Positions 8,519 through 15,451 of a stretch of DNA of 38,153 nt are shown in pieces. The DNA comes from RGIG5612 sp963599255 (GTDB lineage Bacteria > Bacillota > Clostridia > Lachnospirales > Lachnospiraceae): NCBI GenBank assembly GCA_963599255.1, contig CAVBWS010000015.1, positions 1 to 38,153 of the forward strand. Direction: 5' to 3'. Each line of letters begins with the position of its first letter. Within the stretch, counting starts at the first letter, position 1. The notes beneath the pieces were generated by a model. That model had not been told where the DNA came from, ran no database searches, and was given only the letters and a program-made list of their open reading frames with translations. A program made the position numbers and the translations under genes.

Positions 8519-9159
8519 TTGTTTCCTCCTATCCAGCTCTCATCAGATGGATTATTTCTAAATGCAATAAGTCTTTCTACGTCTTCCGGCTTGATATAAT
8601 TTTCTTCGGCTGCAGTTTGGGCAACTACATCGAAGTCCGTCAGACTTATATTCTTAACATGAGCCTCAGCCAATCGCTCAAGACCCTTCTTCATTCCGTA
8701 TGTGAAAATGCTTACAACGCCTAATACTTCCGCGCCGGCTGCACGAAGAACATTAACAACTTCTATTACGCTTCCGCCTGTAGATATAAGATCTTCAACC
8801 ACTACCACCTTCTGTCCCGGTTCTAATCTGCCTTCAATCTGGTTCTGACGGCCATGATCCTTGGCTCCGGAACGAACATATCCCATAGGCATATCAAGGA
8901 TATGGGCTGTGATCGCTGCATGAGCAATGCCCGCTGTAGATGTTCCCATAAGAACTTCTGCTTCAGGATAATTGGCCTTGATTGTCTCGGCTAATGCATT
9001 TTCAACATGCGTACGAACCTCCGGCGCTGTGAGCGTGAGCCTGTTATCGCAATAAACAGGGCTCTTAATTCCGCTGGCCCATGTAAATGGTTCATCCGGG
9101 CGGAAGAAAACCGCCTTAATAGACAGGAGATCCTGTGCAATCTGTTTTTGAATATCCAT
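8515..9159 (-). CDS. pyrE: Orotate phosphoribosyltransferase PyrE
   Basis: Joins orotate and PRPP to make OMP. The 214-residue protein has the substrate loop region (FTWASGIKSPVYCDNR) and the PRPP-binding motif VVVVEDLISTGGS. AGGAGG precedes the ATG. It is separated from pyrF by 192 nt holding a long hairpin element, the largest gap in this operon, and overlaps pyrB by 4 nt. Confidence 0.95.
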   Translation of the reverse strand: MDIQKQIAQDLLSIKAVFFRPDEPFTWASGIKSPVYCDNRLTLTAPEVRTHVENALAETIKANYPEAEVLMGTSTAGIAHAAITAHILDMPMGYVRSGAKDHGRQNQIEGRLEPGQKVVVVEDLISTGGSVIEVVNVLRAAGAEVLGVVSIFTYGMKKGLERLAEAHVKNISLTDFDVVAQTAAEENYIKPEDVERLIAFRNNPSDESWIGGNK

Positions 9160-9214
9160 ATATGTCCTCCTTGAATTATGTAATTACTAACATGAATTTT
9201 TGTAGCCATGCTGC

Positions 9215-9308
9215 CATCCATGCCGGGACGGCGCAGTCCACTGCGAGAAAACAATCAGCGAAGGCGTTTTCGAGCAGTGGCTGCACGCCGAGGTTCACGG
9301 CATGGATG
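9215..9308. repeat. Long hairpin (REP/MITE-like) element between pyrF and pyrE
   Basis: Outer arms CATCCATGCCG (9215-9225) and CGGCATGGATG (9298-9308) pair perfectly. Inside, CGGCG/CGCCG, CCACTGC/GCAGTGG and GAAAAC/GTTTTC continue the stem with small loops, so about 94 nt folds back on itself. It shares the 13-mer GCCGGGACGGCGC with the hairpin at 24916-24940. No T-run follows on the minus strand. Probably an interspersed repeat inside the operon that could act in mRNA processing or partial termination. Confidence 0.7.
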
Positions 9309-9351
9309 TAGCCGGGTCTTATTTTTTTGTGTCATTCTTTAGCAAAGCATA

Positions 9352-10050
9352 TTAACATACGAATTCATTAATACATCTGTTATATGCTGCCACAGGGTCC
9401 TTGGCTGCCGTGATCGAACGTCCGACTACGATATAATCGGATCCCAGTTCCCTGGCTCTGGCCGGTGTTGCAACTCTTACCTGATCGCCAACTGCATCAT
9501 CTGCAAATCTTACTCCCGGCGTTACTGTAAGGAATGAATCTCCGCATACCTTATGAACCGTTCCTGCCTCCAGCGGTGAGCATACAACTCCGTCTAAGCC
9601 TGAATTTCTGGCATTCAATGCATAGTGAGAAACCACATCTGCCATAGGTGCATTTATCAGAAGTTCCTGCTGCATACGCTCCTCGCTTGTAGAGGTAAGC
9701 TGCGTTACGGCTATAAGAAGAGGCCTGCTGCCATCCGGACGAGTAAGACCCTGTATTGCTGCTTCCATCATTGCCGCAGTTCCTGCTGCATGAAGGTTGC
9801 ACATATCCACATCAAGCCTTGAAAGCACCGACATAGCCTTGCCAACTGTATTTGGGATATCATGGAGCTTAAGATCCAGGAAAATCTTATGCCCTCTGGC
9901 CTTAATGTCTCTTACAATCTGCGGTCCTTCTGCATAAAAAAGCTCCATTCCGATCTTTACAAACGGCTTTCGGTCTGTGAACTGACTTAAAAATTCCATC
10001 GTCTGCTTAGCAGAATCAAAATCGCATGCAATTATTACATCCTTACCCAT
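9352..10050 (-). CDS. pyrF: Orotidine 5'-phosphate decarboxylase PyrF
   Basis: Decarboxylates OMP to UMP, the last step. The 232-residue protein is of the short bacterial type. It has the catalytic FLDLKLHDIPNTV motif (Asp-Lys...Asp) near 58-70, TPGVRF for phosphate binding, and DYIVVGRSIT at the end of the barrel. AGGAGG is 8-9 nt before the ATG. The start base coincides with the last base of the upstream pyrD gene. Confidence 0.95.
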   Translation of the reverse strand: MGKDVIIACDFDSAKQTMEFLSQFTDRKPFVKIGMELFYAEGPQIVRDIKARGHKIFLDLKLHDIPNTVGKAMSVLSRLDVDMCNLHAAGTAAMMEAAIQGLTRPDGSRPLLIAVTQLTSTSEERMQQELLINAPMADVVSHYALNARNSGLDGVVCSPLEAGTVHKVCGDSFLTVTPGVRFADDAVGDQVRVATPARARELGSDYIVVGRSITAAKDPVAAYNRCINEFVC

Positions 10051-10961
10051 TAGTGTGCACCTCCTATTATCTCGCTAAGTTTTTCTATCTTATATTTTTT
10101 CATCACTGTAGGAAGATCATTTACAATATCTCTGCAAATGTATGGATCAACCAGATTGGCAGCCCCTACCTGTACAGCTGATGCTCCAGCCAGCATCATT
10201 TCGATCACATCCTCTGCAGATGAAACTCCGCCCATGCCGATGATCGGGATCTTAACGGCTTCATATACCTGATAAACCATTCTAAGAGCCAACGGGAATA
10301 TGGCAGGTCCTGAAAATCCTCCCATTTTATTAGCTACTACCGGTTTTCTGGTCTTAAGATTAATTCTCATTCCAAGCACGGTGTTGATCAAACTGATTCC
10401 ATCCGCACCAGCCTCCTCACAGGCCACGGCAATGGACGCGATATCAGTTACATTTGGTGTAAGCTTGATATATACAGGTTTGGTTGTTACCGCCTTAACT
10501 GCCTTCGTAACCTCTGCTGCCATCTGTGGTGATGTTCCAAAACTCATTCCGCCGCCATGTACATTAGGGCAGCTGATATTTACTTCAAATAATCCTATCT
10601 GATCACAATTATTTAATCTACGACAGGTTTCAGCATATTCTTCAAGAGAAAATCCGCTGACATTTGCTATTACCTTCTTATTAAAATAGGACTTCATCCT
10701 AGGCAGCTGGGTCTTGATCACCTCATCAACGCCGGGATTTTGAAGGCCTACAGAATTGATCATGCCAGATGTACATTCGGCAATTCTCGGTGTCGGATTG
10801 CCGAAGCGAGGTTCTAATGTCGTTCCCTTAAAGGAAAATGTTCCGAGACAATTTATATCATATAATGCCGCATATTCCTCGCCAAATCCAAATGTTCCGC
10901 TGGCCGGAATAACCGGATTGTCAAGTTCCCATCCGGACAGGATCGTTCTTGTGTCTACCAT
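10050..10961 (-). CDS. pyrD: Dihydroorotate dehydrogenase (NAD-type, class 1B) catalytic subunit PyrD
   Basis: Oxidises dihydroorotate to orotate at FMN; with PyrK it passes electrons to NAD. The 303 residues have the class 1B N-terminus (NPVIPASGTFGFGEEY), the catalytic cysteine in FEVNISCPNVHGGG, and the FMN phosphate loop GMGGVSSAEDVIEMMLAGASAVQVG. The adjacent, overlapping pyrK (7 nt) supports the heterotetrameric 1B enzyme rather than the quinone-dependent class 2. GAGGAG lies before the ATG. Confidence 0.95.
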   Translation of the reverse strand: MVDTRTILSGWELDNPVIPASGTFGFGEEYAALYDINCLGTFSFKGTTLEPRFGNPTPRIAECTSGMINSVGLQNPGVDEVIKTQLPRMKSYFNKKVIANVSGFSLEEYAETCRRLNNCDQIGLFEVNISCPNVHGGGMSFGTSPQMAAEVTKAVKAVTTKPVYIKLTPNVTDIASIAVACEEAGADGISLINTVLGMRINLKTRKPVVANKMGGFSGPAIFPLALRMVYQVYEAVKIPIIGMGGVSSAEDVIEMMLAGASAVQVGAANLVDPYICRDIVNDLPTVMKKYKIEKLSEIIGGAH

Positions 10962-11686
10962 ATGATCTCCTCCCTCTCCAGCACCGGACCATCCTTACAG
11001 ATGCGCTTATTCCCTGTAATGGTCTTGCAGCTGCATCCCATACAGCCGCCAAATCCGCATCCCATTCTCTCTTCAAAGCTTAACTGGCCGCTGGTTTTGG
11101 CTGCAGCATTAATAGCTCTGAACATAGGCATCGGACCGCATGCATAGAAATATGTATAATCAATCCCCGGCATGGCATCAGTTACAAATCCTTTGCCGCC
11201 GTATGAGCCATCAGCTGTCATTATCCTGACATCCGCTCCCAGAGACCTAAATTCCTCTTCGAAGAAAATCTCCTCCCGAGTATTAAATCCCAATACCACT
11301 GTCACTTCCTTACCCTGGGCGATAAGCTCTCTGCACAGCCAATACATAGGCGGAACACCTACACCGCCGCCGATCAGCAGCGGTTTCCGGCCGCTCTTAG
11401 TCAGGTCATATCCATTTCCCAGACCGGTAAGAATGTCAAGCTGCATTCCCGCTGTCATCTTGGACAGATCTTCAGTTCCATGCCCAACCACCTTATATAT
11501 CATGGTAAAATCTGTATCATTCCTGTCACATACGGATATGGGTCTTCTTAAAAATCTTCCCGTCAGCTTCACATTTACAAACTGACCCGGTTTCTTAATC
11601 TCAGAAGTATCGCCGGCGAGGATCATCTTGTATACATCCTTGGCAATACGTTCGTTATTCATTATGGTAAATACTGTCTGCTTCAT
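10955..11686 (-). CDS. pyrK: Dihydroorotate dehydrogenase electron-transfer subunit PyrK
   Basis: FAD/[2Fe-2S] partner of PyrD that reduces NAD. The 243 residues show the flavin-binding RPISVCDR segment, the NAD-binding LLIGGGVGVPPMYWL motif, a FYACGPMPM nucleotide-binding element, and the C-terminal cluster motif CGFGGCMGCSCK with a fourth cysteine in RICKDGP. AGGAAAG precedes the ATG. It sits 11 nt after the pyrC stop. Confidence 0.94.
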   Translation of the reverse strand: MKQTVFTIMNNERIAKDVYKMILAGDTSEIKKPGQFVNVKLTGRFLRRPISVCDRNDTDFTMIYKVVGHGTEDLSKMTAGMQLDILTGLGNGYDLTKSGRKPLLIGGGVGVPPMYWLCRELIAQGKEVTVVLGFNTREEIFFEEEFRSLGADVRIMTADGSYGGKGFVTDAMPGIDYTYFYACGPMPMFRAINAAAKTSGQLSFEERMGCGFGGCMGCSCKTITGNKRICKDGPVLEREEIIW

Positions 11687-11697
11687 ATTTTTCTTTC

Positions 11698-12936
11698 CTA
11701 ATTGTCATTTGCCTCGTAGGCAATCTTCCCGTCGCATACAGTGAGAAGACATTTGCCCTTCACCTTCCAGCCTTCAAATGGTGTCGCCCTTCCCATGGAC
11801 AGGAAATCCTCCGGGTTAATAACATATTCCTCACTGGTTTCAAATATGGTAAAGTCATTGCCTGTATCCAGGTTGAATCTCTTCTTCGGATTGTCGATCA
11901 TGAGCTGCATCAGATGTTCCAGTGTGATAACTCCGGGAAGCACAAGGTATGTATAGAGCAGGGCAAATGCACTCTCAAGCCCCACGACTCCCATGCTGCT
12001 GCCTGCCAGCCCCTTGCTTTTTTCCTCTGCACTGTGGGGTGCATGATCCGTGGCGATCATGTCTATCGTTCCGTCCTTGATTCCCTCTATAAGTGCGGCC
12101 TTATCTTCAGCTCCTCTTAATGGCGGGTTCATCTTGAACCGACCCAACTCCTGCAGGTCATCCTCGCACATGAGAAGATAGTGAGGACCCGTCTCACATG
12201 TAACATTTATGCCCTGTGATTTGGCCTTTCTGATTATATCCACACTCTCCTTGGTTGAAATATGGCATACATGATATCCACAGCCTGTCTCAGCTGCAAG
12301 CTCTACATCCCTCGCAATCTGTTCATACTCGCTGGCAGAACATATTCCCCTGTGACCATGCTCTGCTGCATATCTGCCCTCGTGAATATATCCGCCTTTC
12401 AGCAGATCGTTTACTTCACAATGTGCAGTGATCAGCTTGTCTAGTGATGCCGCCTTGTTCATGGCAGCCTTCATCATCTCAGCTGACTGCACACCCTTGC
12501 CGTCATCGGAAAATGCACATACATATGGTGCCAGTGTTTCCATATCAGACAGTTCCTCGCCTTTTTCGCCCTTAGTTATGGAAGCATATGGAAATACCCG
12601 AACTCTGGCATCCCGATCAATTATATCCTGCTGAACCTTAAGATGCTCCATGGTATCCGGAACAGGATCAAGGTTAGGCATTGTACAAACCGCAGTATAT
12701 CCTCCTCTGGCCGCAGCCATGGTCCCGGTTGCAATGGTCTCCTTATATGAAAAACCCGGTTCTCGTAAATGTACATGTACATCTGCCAGACCGGGCAAAA
12801 TCAAACAATTATCAATAATTTCATCAGCTTTACTAAAATCGTTTGAAAATACTAATTCTGCATTCTTAACAACTGCGTTACAGATGGTAAAGCTGCCGTC
12901 TTTATAAACTTTCGCATTTCTGTATGCTCTTATCAT
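11698..12936 (-). CDS. pyrC: Dihydroorotase PyrC
   Basis: Zinc amidohydrolase that cyclises carbamoyl-aspartate to dihydroorotate. Metal ligands are visible: DVHVHLREPG, ITAHCEVN, YHVCHIST and IATDHAPHS. A longer frame opens at 12978, but I choose the ATG at 12936 (412 aa) because AGAGGAAC lies just upstream and the product begins with the expected MIRAYRNAKV; no ribosome-binding site precedes 12978. First gene of the pyr operon, about 100 nt after the predicted transcription start. Confidence 0.94.
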   Translation of the reverse strand: MIRAYRNAKVYKDGSFTICNAVVKNAELVFSNDFSKADEIIDNCLILPGLADVHVHLREPGFSYKETIATGTMAAARGGYTAVCTMPNLDPVPDTMEHLKVQQDIIDRDARVRVFPYASITKGEKGEELSDMETLAPYVCAFSDDGKGVQSAEMMKAAMNKAASLDKLITAHCEVNDLLKGGYIHEGRYAAEHGHRGICSASEYEQIARDVELAAETGCGYHVCHISTKESVDIIRKAKSQGINVTCETGPHYLLMCEDDLQELGRFKMNPPLRGAEDKAALIEGIKDGTIDMIATDHAPHSAEEKSKGLAGSSMGVVGLESAFALLYTYLVLPGVITLEHLMQLMIDNPKKRFNLDTGNDFTIFETSEEYVINPEDFLSMGRATPFEGWKVKGKCLLTVCDGKIAYEANDN

Positions 12937-13045
12937 GCTGTTCCTCTGATATAATTTTAATAACCGTTCAAAGTCCATGGCGCAAAATGCTGCTAAGCAC
13001 TGTCCCTGTTGACTCTAAACTGCGATTTTTCTTCACATCCGGTAG

Positions 13046-13074
13046 ATGATACCACAAGCCATTTTTATATTCAA
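13046..13074 (-). promoter_or_regulatory. Putative promoter of the pyr operon
   Basis: Minus strand TTGAAT (13069-13074), 17-nt spacer, TATCAT (13046-13051). This gives a leader of about 100 nt before pyrC. I see no PyrR-type anti-antiterminator and no intrinsic terminator in that leader, so control is probably by another mechanism. Confidence 0.6.
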
Positions 13075-13144
13075 ACCTTAGCATAAATAATGCTGTAAAA
13101 AATTGCATAAATGTATTCTGACTTTTAAAAAATTTTATATCAAA

Positions 13145-13186
13145 AGAGCCACAACTCGGAAATAATAATCTCACAAGTGTGGCTCT
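13145..13186 (-). terminator. Terminator after the flavodoxin/small-peptide operon
   Basis: AGAGCCACA (13145-13153) pairs with TGTGGCTCT (13178-13186). On the minus strand the stem is followed by TTTTGATAT. It lies about 80 nt after the 35-codon ORF and upstream of the pyr promoter, separating the two operons. Confidence 0.75.
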
Positions 13187-13267
13187 GTTTGTGCGTATTG
13201 CCTGCTTAGTGCTTATGTAATTTCATAAGCCTCGCCTGCTCATCTGCAGGCATATATCTGTGGTCTC

Positions 13268-13375
13268 TTAAAATATATTGCATGCTACCCCGGCGCCAGC
13301 TACAAGCACCGCTGATGCCGCCAGTGTCCATAATTTGTTTTTTAGTTTCTTAACTGCATATTCATTATTGCTCAT
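13268..13375 (-). CDS. 35-residue putative single-pass membrane peptide
   Basis: A short frame begins MSNNEYAVKKLKNKLW and continues into one hydrophobic helix (TLAASAVLVAGAGVA), ending C-N-I-F. The strong ribosome-binding site AAAGGTGG lies 5 nt before the ATG. The N-terminus is basic, so the tail would cross or enter the membrane with one cysteine near the far end. It starts 60 nt after the flavodoxin stop and before the operon terminator, so it is probably cotranscribed. I recognise no family. Composition, start signal and placement argue for a real small gene. Confidence 0.6.
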   Translation of the reverse strand: MSNNEYAVKKLKNKLWTLAASAVLVAGAGVACNIF

Positions 13376-13435
13376 AACTGCCACCTTTCTTCATGTTTTC
13401 TATTTATTCAGTGCCCAGCAAATCACGAGTTTCCC

Positions 13436-13864
13436 TTAGGCATTTGCGAGAGCTGCGCCCAATGCCTTGCAGGCTGCCTTAGCATCATCATCCGGTGCGT
13501 CACAACATGTTACGCTGTCACATACAAGATTAAGTCCGTTATCCTTGCAGTCTGATTCCCAATTACGCATCCATTCGCCGTCACCCCATCCGTATGAACC
13601 GAACAGTGCAATGGCCTTACCTGTGAGACTGCCCTTAATTGCATCATACATTGGCTCGAATTCTGAGTCCTCCAGGACTTCTGCTCCCATAGCGGGACAT
13701 CCCATGGCTACTGCGTCAAATGCTGCAACGTCTGATGCGCTTACCTGATCCGGTGTAAACAGAACCGCTTCTGCTCCTGCTTCCTTAAGACCCTCGCATA
13801 CGGCATTTGCCATCTCCTGTGTATTGCCTGTGCCGCTCCAATAAATAACTGCCGTTTTCTTCAT
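13436..13864 (-). CDS. Short-chain flavodoxin
   Basis: FMN electron carrier that commonly replaces ferredoxin when iron is scarce. The 142-residue protein starts MKKTAVIYWSGTGNTQEMA; SGTGNTQ (about 10-16) is the FMN phosphate loop. GSYGWGDGEWM supplies the second flavin loop, and CPAMGAEVLED lies in the middle. The frame is open to 13885, but AAAGGA about 8 nt before the ATG at 13864 and the family N-terminus favour this start. It overlaps the upstream 52-codon ORF by ATGA. The neighbouring DUF2325 and DUF3793 genes suggest a metal-limitation role. Confidence 0.93.
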   Translation of the reverse strand: MKKTAVIYWSGTGNTQEMANAVCEGLKEAGAEAVLFTPDQVSASDVAAFDAVAMGCPAMGAEVLEDSEFEPMYDAIKGSLTGKAIALFGSYGWGDGEWMRNWESDCKDNGLNLVCDSVTCCDAPDDDAKAACKALGAALANA

Positions 13865-14019
13865 TTTTCTATTCCTTTCTTCCACAATATACTTATGGTA
13901 AGATATTCCTTACAGTCAGTATGGAATATCTTACTTATTATTTTATGATCATCTTCTTCGCTTAAGCCCGTAAATGTCATCGCTTTCTGCCGGCTTTGAT
14001 CAATATTGATGCTTGTCAT
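13861..14019 (-). CDS. 52-residue hypothetical protein, translationally coupled to flavodoxin
   Basis: A small frame starts at 14019 (MTSINIDQSR...) with AAGGG four to five nt upstream. It runs without a stop to a TGA that overlaps the flavodoxin ATG (ATGA). The product is polar and mixed-charge, with one cysteine and the ending ILWKKGIEK. It lies 63 nt after the DUF3793 stop. I recognise no family. The start signal and ATGA junction are what make it credible; alternatively the stretch is a leader that is open by chance, since it also contains a strong inverted repeat. Confidence 0.45.
   Translation of the reverse strand: MTSINIDQSRQKAMTFTGLSEEDDHKIISKIFHTDCKEYLTISILWKKGIEK
13898..13934. promoter_or_regulatory. 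Perfect 12-bp inverted repeat before flavodoxin
   Basis: GTAAGATATTCC (13898-13909) and GGAATATCTTAC (13923-13934) are separated by 13 nt and lie 34 nt before the flavodoxin start, inside the 52-codon ORF. It could be an operator, an mRNA hairpin controlling flavodoxin translation, or an attenuator. No T-run follows on the minus strand. Confidence 0.5.
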
Positions 14020-14082
14020 TGTTCCCTTCCAAATCGCTGCTGATACCTGCGATCAAAACCACATCTCATTTACCGACAGCGC

Positions 14083-14640
14083 CTAGCGAGCTACTGCAAG
14101 TTGTGACAGCGCCTGTCCCTGCTGCCACAATCTGCAATATGTCTCTGTGCATTTCTTGAATCTGGCGAAAAGATTCTTAGCATGATCTACGTCTCCGTAT
14201 ACTTTCCATATCCCGGAGTATTTAAAATTATCTGCATGATTATCCATAAATCCCTTAACATCCTCTGGCGGATAGCTAAGAAACAGTCCGATCTCATGGG
14301 GAAATTCCGCATCTTCACTTAACTTTCTTATAAGCCTTACAACGCATCTTCCGGCGTCAGCCCAGGGATACCCCTCCTGCTCCAGCACTTCTCGTGCCAG
14401 TTCATTCTGAAAATCCTCCTTAAGTCCGTTGGGACGGTACATATATAACAAAACTCGTCCCTTATTTTCTTCATATTTAAGAGGCAGCAGACACAATCCC
14501 CTGGAACTGAACTGTCTGTTAAATGATGAAATATCCCTCTGCATCTCCTTCTTGTCCTGGCAAGGACAAGAAAACAGACTTCCCGTTTTGATTCCTGCCA
14601 ATGTAGGGGCGCACTGCCTGATCACTGTTTCCTCAGACAT
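14083..14640 (-). CDS. DUF3793 family protein
   Basis: Soluble 185-residue protein of unknown function. It matches my memory of DUF3793: an N-terminal APTLAGIKTGSLF segment, a central LLYMYRPNGL block, then the conserved IGLFLSYPPEDVKGFM and GIWKVYGD segments ending near LFARFKKCT. In clostridia this family often sits beside flavodoxins or iron-uptake genes, which fits here (established association as I recall it; function inferred). No transmembrane segment is seen. AGGAGG precedes the ATG, and the start shares a base with the DUF2325 stop (TAATG), so the two are translated together. Confidence 0.8.
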   Translation of the reverse strand: MSEETVIRQCAPTLAGIKTGSLFSCPCQDKKEMQRDISSFNRQFSSRGLCLLPLKYEENKGRVLLYMYRPNGLKEDFQNELAREVLEQEGYPWADAGRCVVRLIRKLSEDAEFPHEIGLFLSYPPEDVKGFMDNHADNFKYSGIWKVYGDVDHAKNLFARFKKCTETYCRLWQQGQALSQLAVAR

Positions 14641-14936
14641 TATCTGGCGTCCTCCTGTCCGGCGTATTTTTCAAGAATTCCTCTAAGGGCTGTCAATGAA
14701 CTGGTGTGACATCTTTCTATAATAGTATCTGCTCCCTTGAGCTCGTTCATGGCGCCTCTGACCATCTTATGTGACATGGTATTGGTGAAAAATATCGTAA
14801 GGTCAGGACTTCCCAGCTTATTCTTAAGACTTCCGGTAATCTTGGTTATAACCTTACTCTGACACTTATAGCTCTCGCATAATTCCGTGTAGCGGCGTTC
14901 CATACATTCATTGCCGCCTAAAATAACAATACTCAT
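14640..14936 (-). CDS. DUF2325 domain protein
   Basis: A 98-residue Rossmann-like protein of unknown function. It opens with the family hallmark MSIVILGGNECMERRY, followed by CQSKVITKITGSL, a PDLTIFFTNTMSHKM strand-loop block and a C-terminal ERCHTSSLTALRGIL helix. Conserved Cys, His and Asn residues suggest ligand or metal binding, but this is not proven. First gene of an operon with DUF3793 and flavodoxin. GAGGAA precedes the ATG, after a leader of about 120 nt with short hairpins (GTATCA/TGATAC; CGGCAC/GTGCCG). Confidence 0.82.
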   Translation of the reverse strand: MSIVILGGNECMERRYTELCESYKCQSKVITKITGSLKNKLGSPDLTIFFTNTMSHKMVRGAMNELKGADTIIERCHTSSLTALRGILEKYAGQEDAR

Positions 14937-15044
14937 ATATTCCTCACTGCCCCGGATGTATCAGCCTGATACAGGCAAATTCTATCTCCTGCTTTTGGTT
15001 CTCGCGGCACGATTACTACGGTTCGGTGCCGACTAAATTTTCCA

Positions 15045-15060
15045 GTTAGCTTTAGCTAAC
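15045..15060. promoter_or_regulatory. Operator-like palindrome at the transcription start of the DUF2325 operon
   Basis: GTTAGCT-TT-AGCTAAC, that is GTTAG-N6-CTAAC, lies just downstream of the -10 box where a bound repressor would block transcription. It resembles half-sites of DtxR/IdeR-type metal regulators, though the half-site spacing differs from the classic 19-mer. Confidence 0.55.
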
Positions 15061-15063
15061 TAA

Positions 15064-15092
15064 TTATTAGCACAATTGCATAGCATTGTCAA
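15064..15092 (-). promoter_or_regulatory. Strong putative promoter of the DUF2325-DUF3793-flavodoxin operon
   Basis: Minus strand TTGACA (15087-15092), 17-nt spacer, TAATAA (15064-15069). The -35 is consensus and both boxes lie between two copies of GTTAG-N6-CTAAC, which points to tight repression of a strong promoter. Confidence 0.7.
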
Positions 15093-15110
15093 TAATACAT
15101 GTAATTTAAA

Positions 15111-15126
15111 GTTAGTTTTTGCTAAC
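15111..15126. promoter_or_regulatory. Second GTTAG-N6-CTAAC site upstream of the -35 box
   Basis: The same half-sites and spacing as the palindrome at 15045-15060, with centres 66 bp apart (about six helical turns). The pair could allow cooperative or looped repression. Confidence 0.5.
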
Positions 15127-15330
15127 CCTTAATTTCTCGGATTTGCATTAGATTGCTTCTGTTGTCCGCAAAAAAATCCCGCATGCAGTATTTTCACAAT
15201 TAGTGCGGTTGCATGCCATCGCGGATCAACCTCACAGCGAGCGAGGTCACATGCTATCACAGGACTGCCTTACACCGAATTCAGACACACACCATCGCAG
15301 AAGAACCTCTCAACAAGAGCTGCTGCATAA
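15127..15330. other. Unexplained structured intergenic stretch
   Basis: No recognised gene. TCCGC...GCGGA (15165-15169/15221-15225) encloses GCATGCA/TGCATGC (15181-15187/15210-15216). Two loosely similar CCATCGC-AACCTC segments follow near 15216 and 15292. A 23-codon minus-strand frame with three cysteines (15148-15219) has a GTGAGG upstream; it is too weak to call as a gene. Confidence 0.35.
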
Positions 15331-15372
15331 AAAAAGAACTACCTTACATTATGTAAAGTAGCTCTTCTTGTT
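15328..15372 (-). terminator. Terminator of the rnf operon
   Basis: On the minus strand a stem of about 14 bp (AAGAGCTAC pairing with GTAGTTCTT, extended by TTTACAT/ATGTAA, with mismatches) is followed by seven or more T. It lies about 80 nt after the rnfB stop. Confidence 0.8.
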
Positions 15373-15451
15373 TTGTTAAAAATTCTTTATCTGTTTCATC
15401 ATGCAAGCTCGTCTACGACGACCTTTGATCCGCTGATAGATTTATATTAAA

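Noticed and set aside
12968..13174. 68-codon minus-strand ORF upstream of pyrC
   Set aside because: Covers the predicted pyr promoter and leader; no ribosome-binding site.
15148..15219. 23-codon three-cysteine ORF as a gene
   Set aside because: Short, no conserved family, weak start signal; kept only as part of an intergenic observation.
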